Shown: in pieces, positions 11,301-23,094 of the stretch
Numbering within the stretch: the first letter of the stretch is position 1
Layout of the letters: the number at the start of each line of letters is the position of its first letter
DNA from: Amphibalanus amphitrite
Lineage: Eukaryota; Arthropoda; Thecostraca; Balanomorpha; Balanidae
NCBI RefSeq assembly: GCF_019059575.1
Contig: NW_024883034.1
Span: 1 to 64,000 of the forward strand
Direction of reading: 5' to 3'
Length of the DNA: 64,000 bases
The notes under the pieces: model-generated
Told to the model about the DNA's origin: nothing
What the model saw: only the letters and a program-made list of their open reading frames with translations
Database searches by the model: none
Translations under genes and position numbers: made by a program

Positions 11301-14300
11301 TCTGCCAGGCACTCAGAGGTGAGCGGCACGCTTCTGTTCTGGCTCTGCAGTTGTGAATATCAATCAGGTCATGGTTCTTAGTTGGCGTACTCGTGCTTAA
11401 TATGTTCCTAGTATTGATCAGGTGTATCGGTGACGGGCGCTGCCCCTGGCGGTAGCTCGTTGCAGCTGTTGTTATTCTGTGTCGCGCCGCGCCCGCTGAC
11501 CGCGCTCTGTCCTGTCGCCAGGGTCCGGCGATGGAGCGGCGCTGCCTGCCGAGGAGGCGCCGACCTGCCCGCCACCGCGGCGCGTTCACTTTGCTGACGA
11601 CCTGTCCGGTCCGTCTGCCTCCGGCGACGCGCCGTCGATCGTGTTCGACACGGGTCTGACGGCGAACGTGGCCCAGGTGAGCGACACGGAGGTGCACCTG
11701 CTCGGCGTCAAGGTCAGCTCGCCCACCTCGCAGCGGTCGGTGCCGGGCGTGCCGCGTCTCGGACCGGGTGTCGTGCTGCCGGCGAATGTGGCCGACGGCC
11801 TGAGCTGGTGCACAAAGCCGCCGGCCGCCGCCCCGCGCCCGTGGCGTTTCTCTCCGCCGTCGGAGCCGGCGCCGCCGCCAGTGCAGAAGCCACCGCCGGA
11901 GCGAGCGTCGGAGCCGGCACCGGAGGAGCCCTCCACTGAGTCGGAGCCGGTGTCGGTGTCGTTGTCTGGGGAGGAGCCGGACACGGAGCCGGACCTCGAC
12001 TTGATGTCGGATTCGGGCTCGGAGTCTGGGGCGGAGAAGGCAGAGAAGGTGGCAGAGCCCGCGAAACCGGTGACCGGGCGGCCGAAGCGTTCTGCGAAAG
12101 GAGCTGGTGGTCCGGCAAAGGGCGAAGGAGCTGGCGATCGAGCAAAGGCTGACGCCAGCGCCCCAGCTAAGGACGGCGGCGCTGATGATCCATCGAAGAG
12201 CGGCGGCGCGGCTGACTCAGCAAAGGGTGGTGGCGCTGGCGATTCGGCGAAGGGCGCTGCCGCCGACTCGGCGCCGCGCTCCAGCTTGCTGGTGCAGCAG
12301 CAGGGCAGCACGTGTCCGCCGCCGTCCACGCGGCCCACCTTTGGGTTCATGGTGGGCGAGGTGGGCGGCGTGCCGCTGCATGCCTACACCATGTTCGGCA
12401 AGCCGATGAGCAGGTCGCACTACGCCGCCATGCGGAAAGAATCGGTCAAGCGCTCCGATGAGCAGAAGCGTCTTGCCGAAGAGTTGAAAAAGGCGGAAGA
12501 GTTGAAAAAGGCGGAAGGTGAGTCTCAAATATGGAATATCCCTTGTCATGTTTCACAAATGTGTCGCGTTTTCGTCAAACGCCGGCGGCTGAGACGTTTT
12601 AAGTACTCATCGTAGCTTTTTTGTTGTCGTTGCTGAAAGATAACATGCTCCTAAGTCTCAAAATATGCGCGAATATTTGACTTTAACTCTCGCCTCTCAG
12701 CATAATTGCTTAGTTAAGTGAATAAATCTGAGCATTTTGCATTAAACACGCCGCTTTGTTTTTACCCCACAGAATCAAAAGGAGCGAGCGGTGGTGATTC
12801 GGAGGATGGTGGACCGGCGTCAGACAAGAGTCCCACCACTGCGCCAGCTGGCTCGCCAGCAGCTAACAAGAGCCCAGCCGAGGCACCGGCCAAGTCGCCA
12901 GCTTCTAGCAAAAGCCCCACCGCAAGCAAAAGCCCCACTGCGAGCAAAAGCCCCACCGCGAGCAAAAGCCCCACTGCGAGCAAAAGCCCCACTGCGAGCA
13001 AAAGTCCTACCGCTGCGTCATCCGCGTCGCCCGCGTCGAGCAAGAGTCCCGCCGCTGCCCCGGCCACGCCGCCAGCGTCGGCTGGCCATATGCCCAGCAT
13101 GCCGCTGACGGGCACTCCGTCGCCGGCGCCCAGCGAGCCTGTGCTGCCCGACCTGACTCCGAGCCCAATGCCGAGCGAGCCGGCGCCAGCGGACACCCCC
13201 TCGCCGCCGTCCTCCCCGGGCCCGGCGAACGACGACGCGCCGTCTCCCGGCCAGTCGCCAGACGCCGCTTCTCCTCCCACTGCGGGAGCGCCTGCTCTGC
13301 CGGCCACCGAGTCTCCGCCGGCGGCGGCTGATGACGCGGCTCCCAGCGGGACGGCGGCGGCGGCGCCTCCCTCCGATCCGGCGCCCGGCTCGCCGTCTCC
13401 GGGACCGTCCCAGCAGCGCCCGGTCATCAGTCCGCGGCTCGCCAGCCTGCTCAAGATCGTGGCCTCCTCGTCGGCGGAGCGTGCCTCGGTGGCGGCCCCC
13501 TCGACGCAGCCGCGCGGCCGGCCGAGCCCGACGCGCGCCGGCCGCCGGCAGAGCGCCAGCACGCCGCGCCGGCGCAGCCATGTGCGCGCGCTCGACTTCA
13601 GCACACCGCCGCGGCAGCAGCGACTTGACCTGCGTCACCTGAAGGCCATCCGTCGCCGGCTGAAGGGATCGCCAGACCTGCCCACCTTGGCAGAGACCTC
13701 TGGCAGCGCGACGCCGCCTGCCGCTCCGACACCGGCACCGGCGGAGTCAGAGTCAGCGCCCGCTCCCCCGCCACCGAGCCCGCGGCGCCGCAGCGGCGGA
13801 CCGCGCCGCCTGGCGCCCACTCGACTCTCAGACCGCGTGAGCTCAGCGTCGGCCTTCGAGCTGGAGCTGGTCACACCGGACAAGGCGGGCGGCGGTGTGC
13901 GCGTGGAAGACTGGCCCCCGATACAGACACCGACCGTGCGCCGGCGGCCCTCTGAGAGCTCGCCGAGCGGACAGCCGCGGCCCGCGGCGGGCGCACCAGC
14001 GCCGTCGGCCGCTGAAGGGTCCCCCGCCTCTCCCCGCACGGCGTCACCGGGCACGCCGCGCACCCCACGCACTCCGCGCACGCCGCCCTCGCTCGGCCAG
14101 CCGCGGCCGGTGGGGCCGACGCGGCGCCAGCTCGGTGAGGAGATTGAGCGGCAGCTGGAGGCGCGCTTCCCGGCCATTTCGCCGGCCAGAGCAGGCCCCG
14201 AGCCACCGCCGACCGCCTCAGCGGCGCCGCCGCCCGCGCCAGACGAGCTGGAGCCGACCGCGCCAGACGAGCTGGAGCCGACCGCGCCAGAGTCGCCCGA

Positions 14301-17300
14301 AGCACCGCCGAGCGAACCGGCGCCGGCCTCTCCCCCGATCTTCGCTCGTTCCCCGCCCTCCGCAGGCAAGGCTGCGGCAGCGGCGTCTGTTCTTGCCAAA
14401 AAGAAACGCTGGATACCCTCCATCGCGGCCTCATCGCCTGCGGAGCGTCGGATAACGCGAGCTGCCGTGCGACGCATGGAGCGCCAGAAAGCCTTGAAGA
14501 GGGCAGAAGCCATAAAGAACGCCGGGAAAAGCCCCAAGCGAACTGCGGCACCTACAAAAAATACGCAACAGTCTAAAAGTCCAGTAAAAACGGAAGAAAA
14601 TATCGATAAGGCTTGTGAAGATCCGGCTGATGCGAAATCTGCATCACCAGCTAAACCAGCCTCGCCAGCAAAATCCTCATCACCAACGGAACCGCCATCA
14701 CGTGAAAAACCATCTTCACCGATTAAACCATCGTCACCAGTGAAGCCAGCACCTTCGGGATCCGCGCCGTCCACCCAGGCACCTGAACTAGCAACGCCGA
14801 CAACGACAAGTAGCACTAGTGTCAAGCAAGTCCCGCACTTGCTGTTAATGCATCATGGAGGGGGCGACCCCAAGGCGCCTGGATCCGCGCCTCGAATGTT
14901 CTGGGTTCCTGTGGTCACTATCTCTGGCTCCTCTGTCAGCTCCGCCGCCGTGACGGCTACATCGGGGGCTGCTGCTGCAGCTTGCTTGCCTACTGCGCCC
15001 CCCTCGACGGCCGCCACCACCATGGTCGCCGCGCCGGCGGGGGCTGCCACTGTCACAGGCGTCTGCGGATCTGCCGGCGGACGGTGGGCCTCTCCAGCCG
15101 TTTTACAAAGATCAGTGTCCGATGTCTCTAGCCAGCAGGTTCTGCCTGCGGCTTTACAGCGCGCCGCGAACGGACGGAAGTCTCCCCGGAAGAGCCCGCC
15201 GCGAAAGCGTGTCGCCCGCGAGGGGGACGTTGCGGTCACCCAGACGCCGATCCTGCAGCACACCGCCGGGACCCCGGACCAGAAGTCAGCGACGCTCCTA
15301 GGTTCGGCGCCTTCTGCGGCTCCGTCACAACCGGGCACAGTTGCTCCTCCGTTGGATCCGAGCGGTGCCCAGGGACTGGCGGGTCAGAACCTATCCCGTA
15401 GCTCGCTCAGCGGTAGCGCAGCGTCGGACAGTTCTAGCAGCTCCTCTTCGGACGGCTCTGACTCGTCTAACTCGAGCTCGTCTTCGTCATCGTCATCGTC
15501 GTCCGGCTCCTCGAGTTCGTCGGAGGATTCCTCGGACTCGCCGGACGACACATATGTCCCTCCCCTGCGTGCGAACAGCTACCCGGGCGCGGAGGGCGGC
15601 CAGCCAACCGAGGTGTCGCGCTCGCCAAAGAAGCGATCACCAGCGAAGAGGCTAGCATCAGCCGCTAGACGGTCACCGCTAAAGGGTGAAAAGCCGGCAA
15701 AGAAAAAGTCACCGGCCAAGTCTCGAACCCCCGCAAAGCAGCAGTCTCTTGTGAAGCAGACAAAATTAGCGAGGCGAAGGACGCCTGTGAAGCGTCAGCC
15801 ACCGGCGAAAAAGGGGTCACCTGCGGCGAAGCCTGACTCTAAGCGACGCCGAGAAACTCGGCCACTGCCCTCTAGCTCAGACGAATCTGAGGATGAAGTA
15901 GAGGACACCCTGGAGTCGGTGGCTAGGGAGATGGGTTTGAGCTGGGGACTGGAGAGCGTCCCTTACGAGTCTTCGACTGATGAGGACCCAATCGAGGAGC
16001 GGCCCATCATACCTGCCGATTCGCCGGCGGTGACGGTCAGTTCTGCCGTCAGCGTGGTCACCACTGCACCCTCGGTCAGTGCCGCCCCAGCGGACGGGAC
16101 GGCGGTGTCTGTGACCGCCCCCTCCGCAGTCCCTGCGGACTGTGAAGTCGGCGTCACAGAGACACTGGTGGACAGTGACGGCGAGGTGGTGGTGGACGTG
16201 CACGTGGACCCGTCGGTGTCGTCGGGCAGTGACGCGCCCGCCGCCGAGCCGACTGCTGCCGCGGACAGCGGCGGCGACTCCGACTCTGAGCTGGACGTCG
16301 GCACCGAGCCCGTCGTCGACACGACCATGGTCGCCGTGCGTCCCGACAGTAGTAGCAGTGGGAGCTCCTTGGACGAGACGGTGGTCGTCGACTCGCCCAA
16401 CCCGCCTGCGTCCGTCTCCAACCCCGGCGTCGACCCAGCGGAGCCGGCCCGCCCGACGCAGGCCGAGATACTCCGCAAGGCCGGCCTGCCGCCCGCCAGT
16501 GAGGACAGCAGCGACGCGGGCGCCGTGTCGGCGGCCGTCGCCGCTGCCGCCTCGCCGCTGGCCTCCAGCGTCACGACCGCCTCGCCGGGTCTGGGTCGTC
16601 TGGTGATCGAGACGGACGACACGGACGGAGCAGCCACTCCGCTGGATGGCGGGCGGTCCGAGCGGGCGGCGTGCTCGCCGGAGGCGGCGCCGGAGGCGGC
16701 TGGGCCCGACCACCTGGAGATGCTGCCGGAGGACTCTCTGATGGCCGCGCTGCGGGATGTCCACGGTCAGGACGAGCCGGACACACAGCCGACAGGTGGG
16801 TCAATGCTGGAGGCGAGCGAGTCCTGCATGTTCCGATTGTGTAATGGTGCTGTTTCATCTAGTCGTTAGGTGGGCTTTAGATGCGGGCGGTTGGTACTCT
16901 TTGATTCTTTTTAGGGACAAAGTCATACATTTTGCCTTGGTAGCTAACCTTGAAAGTTAAGAAACTTGTGACCTTGAATGAGAGATATCTTTGCTAGAAT
17001 TGCTAGATTACTCGATCTTATATAATCCGCCAAATTTTAAGCAGTTCGTACCGCCTATTCTGCTATGCGTTAAAGGGCATTAACGGTCACCTCTCCCCCA
17101 CAGACTTTTCTCGGGCAGGCCTTGGTCGGGGTCAACCCAAGCGAAGCATGGCCGGTGCTCGAGACAGGAAGTCGTCAGTCTCCGCCGCTGCAGAAATAGA
17201 TGATTCGCCGGTGCTGGGAAGGAGCGGCAAAACCAGACCGCAGAGTCCTGGTCGACGGGGACAATTGGACCGAAATCGGTCAGACTCGGGCCGTGCCAGC

Positions 17301-20300
17301 TCAAAGTCGGACCGTGATGCCGCAAAACTAGGCCGAGATGCCTCAAAATCAAGCCGTGATGACCCTAAGTCTGGTCGTGATGGGTCTAAGTCGGGCCGCG
17401 CTGCTTCAAAGTCGGATTGTCCCGCTTCAGAGTCGGACCGTGGTCGGTCAAAATCGAACCGTGATAAATCAGCTTCTGATCGCGCCGGCTCAAAGTCGGA
17501 CCGTCCTGACTCAGAATCGGACCGTGATCGGTCGAAATCGGACCGTGATCGCTCGAAATCGGACCGTGACCAGTCGAAGTCGGATCGTGCTGCTTCAAAG
17601 TCTGACCGTCCTGGCTCAGAATCGGACCGTGATCGGTCGAAAGCGGACCGTGATCAGTCGAAGTCAGACCGTGCTGTCTCAAAGTCTGACCGTCCTGGCT
17701 CAGAATCGGACCGTGATCGGTCGAAATCGGACCGTGGTCAGTCGAAGTCGGACCGTGGTGGCTCAAAGTCGGACCGTGATCGCTCGAAATCAGACCGTGA
17801 TCAAACGAAGTCAGACCGTGATGGTGCAAGGTCGGGCAGTGATGGAAAACCTAAGTCTGTGGCGAGTAGCGTGATGTCCGATGCAGATAGAAAACGGAAA
17901 GCGCCGCTCCGCACCGAAGACCGTGAGAAAGGTAGTGACAGAAAACCCAGTGGGAACAGGAGCCGTGACAGTGATGTGAAGAGTGAAAGTAAAGAAGAAG
18001 GAAGAAAGAAGCCAGGCAGTAGACTAGATGACGACCAAAAAGGGAAGATAGATGTCGGTAGTACAGGGAAGAACAACCACGGAAATGATGGCGAAGCCGG
18101 CCGAAGCAGACCTAATGGGCGGGCTGGTGACCGAACCACTATCTCCAGAAGTGACCAGGGCAGAGCTAGTGGCGGTGACATGGCGAACGGCAGAGAAACG
18201 GAGAAGGTTGACCCCGACCACCAGCGACGGCCTGACCCGCCGGCCAGCCAGACGGGGTCTATCCCTCAGGCTGGTGCCGCCCGACCGCCAGCAGCTGAGG
18301 TTCCGGCGACCCAGACGGCCGCTCCCTCCGCTGGGCGCCCCTCGGTCCGCACCCAGCCGCCTCCCGCGGCGGCTGCGGAGCCGGAGGAGTCGGAGGAAGA
18401 CACCGAGGAGGAGGACGACCCGATGAGCCGGCTGACCATCTCGCCGTACTATGTGCTAGTGGACCTGCCTCCGCCGGGCGGCTGGGGCGATGACGTGGAC
18501 GCCGGCGAGTTCCTGGCCCAGCTGGAGCGGCGCCGATCGGCCGGCCGGCGCTCCGCTGACGGCGAGAGGCAGCAGCCGCTCTCCTTCAAAGGAGTGCTGC
18601 AAAAGACGGCTGTCAGGTAAGTAGAGCTGCCTGATTTACTGCCTGACGTCCAAATTTATAGTGGCAGCTTCGTACCGTACCTTAGTATCAGTTTTTGGCC
18701 TTCTAGCAGCTTAAAAGTTCGTATGTTGAGCTTCAATTCTGTCCATTTTATGTAACTTAACAAAGTAACTGTATATGCAGTATGCTATAGTGGCAAACTT
18801 CATTGCACATCTTTTCGGTAAAACACTAAATTGCTTTGCATCGACAAGTTATATGTGTCAGCGGAACCTTTATGGAGAGAGGTGTGTGCTGCGAACATTT
18901 GCCGATCTACAAGTGTGCGTATGTGATACTGTCCCCACCTCTAGTATTTGCTTTGACCCATTCGTTCCGTGTCTTCTATCTGTTTCCACAGTACGTCTTC
19001 AGACCTGATGGACAACGCCCTGGGTGTGGGCAACCCCAGTCCAGCGAGAGTCCGCGGCGGGCCGCCCCCGGCCGCTCCTGTCCCTGGCGACAAGAGTCTG
19101 GCGTCAGTCAAACGCAGTCTCAGCACGCAGCTGGACGGGCCGCCACCCTCAGCCGCGGCGCCGGCCGGCGCGCCGCCGACATCCTCCTCCGCAGGGGTGT
19201 CGACAGTGCACCGCTGGGTGCGCCGCGACTCTGGCGGCGCCGGCGACGGCCCCGACCGCAGGAAAAGCTTTGAACTGGACCGGCCCAGGACGCAGTCGAC
19301 CGGGGAGGGACGTACGGAGGGTGACGGCAGCGGCGAGAGACCAGCGCCGTCCAGAAGCGATGGGAGGAGAGACGACAGTCGCACCGACAAGGCGCCGGGC
19401 CAGGCCAGCAAAAGTCGCCGCCCCGTACCGACAGAAGATGTGGGAAATCACCAGACAGCGCTGGTGGAGGGATGGAGTAAGCAGAAGCAGAACCCCGACC
19501 GTACTCGGGAGTCCTCGGCTGAGGAAGGGGAGCTGGACAGCGGCCGTGGGGGACCGCCTTCTTCCGCCAGAGAGCAGGGGAGACGTGATTCGGGCGGCGA
19601 CAGGCCCGGACGGCGACACAGTGGCGGGGGCCGCCGGAACAGCAGGAGCGACACGTCGCCCGAGCGGTCGGGAAGACCCGCTGACGGACCTGGTAGGCCG
19701 CGCCGGCCGCCGGGTGACGGCGCGCGGCGTGGAGACTGGGCTGGCGGTGACGCTCCCCACGTCAGAGCTACTGACCGGAGGCGGCGACACAGCAGTGGCA
19801 GCGGCAGTCAGGGTCACAGGAGCGTGGACAGTGGCAGTGAGCTGAGCGATAACAGGGCCGGGAGGTACCGCCGGGACGGAGCGCGGACAATGGACGCTCA
19901 CCGAAGGGGACGGGACTGGGAGGAGGCCGACAGGCGGCGAGGTCCACCCGCCAGTGCCGACAGGGGAGGCTCGAGTGTGTTCTCTCGGTTGGGTAACAAG
20001 AGGCAGGGCGGCAGGGATTTCGAGCGGACCAACGGCCGGGGTGAGTTTGACGAGCGTTCCACCCGCGGGCCGGCTGATCACAGGGCGGCGAACGGCGCCG
20101 GTCGGAGTGAGGCAAAGCGTCGAAAGGACCGGGCTGCACAGGGCGGCGGTGACTCTGGTGACGCCTTCAGAGACGACCGGTGGCACTGGAGCAGAAACCC
20201 GCGTGATCAGAGGACGGGTGGCACTCCTGACGACGGCGAGCCGGACCGCGGCGGGCGTAAGGGTCAGCGCTCGGACGAAGATCGGGAGAGACCGAGGAAG

Positions 20301-20908
20301 GTCAGCCGTGCTGACGAGTCGGCCGTGCCGTCTCACAGCCGGAGGGAGAAGGGTGCCAAGGAGAACCGTGAGAAGAGCGGAGGGCAGCGCGGGGAGCCGG
20401 ACGAGGGCAGTCGCGCCGGCCGTCCTCGACAGGATGCGCCAGAGGGAGGCGCCAGGGACTCGGCGGCGTCTCGGGGGAAGAGGGTTCGCCACGACTCCGG
20501 ATCTTCGGACCAGGTGAGCCCGACGCCGCGTTGGCCGTAAAGGTCACTAGATAGTGTGTAGCAGCCACGGATGTTATGGCGTGTGTGTGGGGGGGGGGGG
20601 GAGGAGGATTACCTGAATATGTGGCCATCGAATGATGAGATCGTTATTGGTCTGGCCGATTTTGCACTTGTGTCTGACGAATTATTCACAGCACTCCAGA
20701 ACCGAATCGGTAATGTGTTAGTTTTGTTTTCAGTCTCCTTTGAATTCACTTGGCCTATTTGGTGTGTCGTCTTTGCTGTTCATAACCTGTTGCATTTTTT
20801 CAGGAGTCCAATGATTCCAAGCGCAAGCGCGCTTCGTCCGGAATTGATGCCAGGAAACTGCTGGGAAACTGCAACATCGCATCATTCCTGGATAAGATAC
20901 ATCAGTAG
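7224..20908 (+). CDS. NPAT: NPAT / multi sex combs orthologue, histone locus body scaffold
   Basis: Coding exons: 7224-7263, 8156-8326, 8752-8876, 9455-9572, 10136-10400, 10816-10858, 11153-11318, 11522-12517, 12773-16795, 17104-18616, 18992-20513, 20804-20908. All junctions are GT/AG with matching phase, and the sum is 9087 nt (3028 residues plus TAG). The N-terminus reads MDLMPSEVARLVLGYLKEAG, the LisH motif shared with NPAT. Exon 7 (residues about 255-309, FLDEMLSNEDLQTRIADNIN) matches NPAT's second conserved block. Known family role: NPAT/Mxc is a cyclin E-CDK2 substrate that nucleates the histone locus body and activates replication-dependent histone genes. From residue about 310 the protein is Pro/Ser/Ala-rich and disordered, with SKSPTA repeats, a Ser tract, a basic SPxK block and SDR repeats. 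It ends in KRKR followed by a short ASFLDKIHQ helix. Human NPAT is about 1430 residues, so this protein is roughly twice as long. The orthology is firm; small exon-edge errors remain possible. Confidence 0.9.
7537..8086. mobile_element. hAT-type MITE built of GAGTCA repeats, in NPAT intron 1
   Basis: The ends CAGGGTTGTGCTTGACTCA (left) and the inverted GAGTCGAGCACAACCCTG (right) are flanked by an identical 8-bp duplication GTACTCAT (7529-7536 and 8087-8094). Both features are diagnostic of hAT insertion. The 550-bp body is almost entirely TGAGTCA/TGACTCA-like hexamers and heptamers in both orientations, plus two C-runs. There is no transposase. The right end lies about 60 nt from the exon 2 acceptor. 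Confidence 0.9.
9224..9291 (+). repeat. Short dispersed repeat with (AAAC)n tail, copy 1
   Basis: This is a roughly 45-bp core (GGCACAAAATGACC, then GTCGGCGCGCCC, then CCCCAATAAATAAAC) followed by CAAA repeats. The same core and A-rich tail occur at 36398-36451 (same strand) and 39423-39482 (opposite strand). This fits the 3' end of a SINE or short LINE tail. It lies in an NPAT intron. Confidence 0.65.
12907..13014 (+). repeat. Six SKSPTA repeats in NPAT exon 9
   Basis: Six in-frame 18-nt units starting at 12907, 12925, 12943, 12961, 12979 and 12997 encode SKSPTA (residues about 686-721). Units differ only at third positions, so the array expanded recently. Each unit adds an SP dipeptide, a potential proline-directed kinase site. 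Confidence 0.9.
15424..15870 (+). other. Serine tract followed by histone H1-like basic block in NPAT
   Basis: Residues about 1525-1565 are a Ser/Asp-rich acidic tract. After a short spacer comes a Lys/Arg/Pro block (about residues 1588-1670) with repeated SPKK, SPAK, SPLK, TPAK and TPVK, ending in KRRRETR. [ST]PxK is the optimal CDK consensus and is typical of histone H1 tails. The family is a cyclin E-CDK2 substrate, so this is a plausible phosphoregulated DNA- or RNA-binding segment (inference). Confidence 0.75.
17285..17830 (+). repeat. S-K-S-D-R repeats in NPAT exon 10
   Basis: About 25 imperfect 7-residue units of the type SKSDRDR, SKSDRDQ and SESDRDR (residues about 2043-2225) are encoded by 21-nt units sharing TCGGACCGTGATC. 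The block is highly charged and RS-like. DNA-level similarity between units is high, pointing to repeated slippage or unequal exchange. Confidence 0.85.
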
Positions 20909-23086
20909 AGTGTCATTTTACTGGCCGGGCAGAGGCCACTTTCTGTTAGAATTCCGGAGTAGCTTTCTTCGAGAAGGACCAATGCACCCAGTGTTCACTC
21001 ACATCCAGTGGTTTTAACCGTGCGCAGTCAAATAGTGTGGGGCATATCAGTGTGCGATTGTAAACATAGAAACAGTGTCCTGGGCATAGCTGTCGCCTCG
21101 TACAAACGTGTAGTGTTATCGTTGAAATGAAGTGTACAGCGTCATCCTGTTTTATATATCATCGCTCTCAGCTCATTGCTTCCTCGTCGGGGCGATCACG
21201 CGGTTATGTCCCGTCTTCAGTGCCTTCTCGACTTCGACGATGCTACATGTACCGACTACTTAGTGAGCTAGTACCACTGTCTCCAATTGTATGTTCGTCT
21301 GCCGTCAGTCATGAGTGCGATGAGTGTGTTGCCACCAGATCTCGCTTGTCTAATACAAGTTTATGCATCTCTTTATGTGGCTTTCCGGTCGACCAGGCCT
21401 GCTACGTGCCATGCAGAAGTGTTGGTGTATCGATCTTGGGATTAATGCACCTCATGGCTCGTAATGACACGAGAAAAATATCGGCAGGATAGACCCATCC
21501 GTTGGAGACACGAGACAACGTCGGGAGGCGTTAGGCGCCATGATGTGCCGGTGCGGCCACTAATCCCGGGGACAGGAGACTGGCACGAAGCAGCGCAAGC
21601 GGGTCACTCCACTGTACGGGGGCATGAAACGGTTGGAAGGACCGTAATGTGCGCATTCTGAGGATGGCCATGGAAAGAGATCGGACCATCAGGTTATCCG
21701 AGTCAGATATAAAAGTCACTTGGATGGTGCATGTAATGGGCATTTATTTAGGCGCTTTTATTGACGTTGTTTAGGGGCGAAGAGCGGACGGAGTAGATGA
21801 AGTCCTTGGAAACTGGTAGATATTTATAAGTAGCTAGCCGAGCGTTTACTAATGTAGTCAGCTGATCGGTAGTATCTAGCTGAAGCGGTGTCGATTCTAC
21901 CGTGAACGGTACGACCTGCGGCGTTAATGGCGCAGACGTCGCCTTTGTCGCATAATGCATTTTTCTTGCGGTCTTTGCACACTTGGATGGTGACGTTGCG
22001 GTTGCTGGGTGAAGTGCGGGGTGGAATAATTAATTGTTTTTCCCCCAAATGACACTGAGAGACTCTACAGCTGATCACCTTGAAGTCTAGTGGAAATTAG
22101 CGAGAAGTTTCAACTTTTTTACTGCTTGCTTTATACATGTAAGCGGCTGGATAATTTCAAGAATTTCTGAGCGCAAGTCACCAAACAACTAAGGTGAGTG
22201 GGTAGGTACTTTTTAGTGGGGATATTGCAGTTTTATTTTATTTTATTTTGCTAGTTTGAAGAGCTAACAAAAAAATAAGGCTGCTCTGGCCTCAAGGGTT
22301 CACTGGCATCTCGGCATGTGATGACATGAATCGGAATGTGTGCACTGTGCAGTGTATTTGTGTGGTTGTTGGGTGTGCTGTGCAATGGGCTGCAATTATG
22401 TGTTAAATGTTTTGTGCTGTTCTTTGTTTTGTTTGACTTAATCCAAACCCATCCAATTGTAATGGCTAGGTATGATGGAATAAGAAAGTTTGGCAGATGT
22501 CAGAAAGTTAAAAATAAGTTCTTTGTTTTAATATTTTATGCATAATATTAAGTTTTTAAGGAAGTTGCTATACCATACCTTGACTTGCTGTTTTGATAAA
22601 TAAGTAAAATGCAAATTATATTTGAATTTTTATTACATTTGAAAATTGACATTGAAAGTTACTGCCTTTCCAGTCCCCACCAGTCCCACGTAAAAATCCT
22701 GAACATGGTTTGTCCCAATGATGTGCCTATAAATTACAAGTAGACCTTCAGGTGCTGCTTGGACCTTCTTGACTGAATGGATAAAAAGTGGGCTGAGTCA
22801 GATTTCTAATCAATAGCAGAATGTTAAGTTACTACTTGGCTTCTATGTAATTCTAAGATGTGCTGAGTGTAGTGTGAATTTTGGAACAGTGTTTGTCACT
22901 TAATTGCTGTCCTGTTAAAAAGACATTTTGGTAATTGTATTGGGCTAAAGATGGTTGTGCACAATGTGTAAGAAAGGTATAATGTTCTTTGTTCACAAAA
23001 TAATGACTGGCTAATTCTTTTGCTTCATGAATCATATCCTTTTTTAATTTTACTAGATTAGGATTTCTTCTGATCAACTTTATAGT
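20909..23086. other. NPAT 3' UTR and NPAT-lap intergenic DNA
   Basis: The NPAT 3' UTR must begin after the TAG at 20906-20908, but no convincing AATAAA was found in the first 1.5 kb. Short frames here have no recognisable content. The DNA becomes AT-rich after about 22200. Confidence 0.4.
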
Positions 23087-23094
23087 GTTGGTTG

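Noticed and set aside
12762..14825. Long minus-strand and alternate-frame open frames across NPAT exon 9
   Set aside because: They are GC-driven shadows. The plus-strand frame is fixed by splice phase from the LisH exon to the final exon.
7224..20908. Histone genes expected near an NPAT locus
   Set aside because: NPAT acts in trans; no histone fold or stem-loop 3' end was found in the window.
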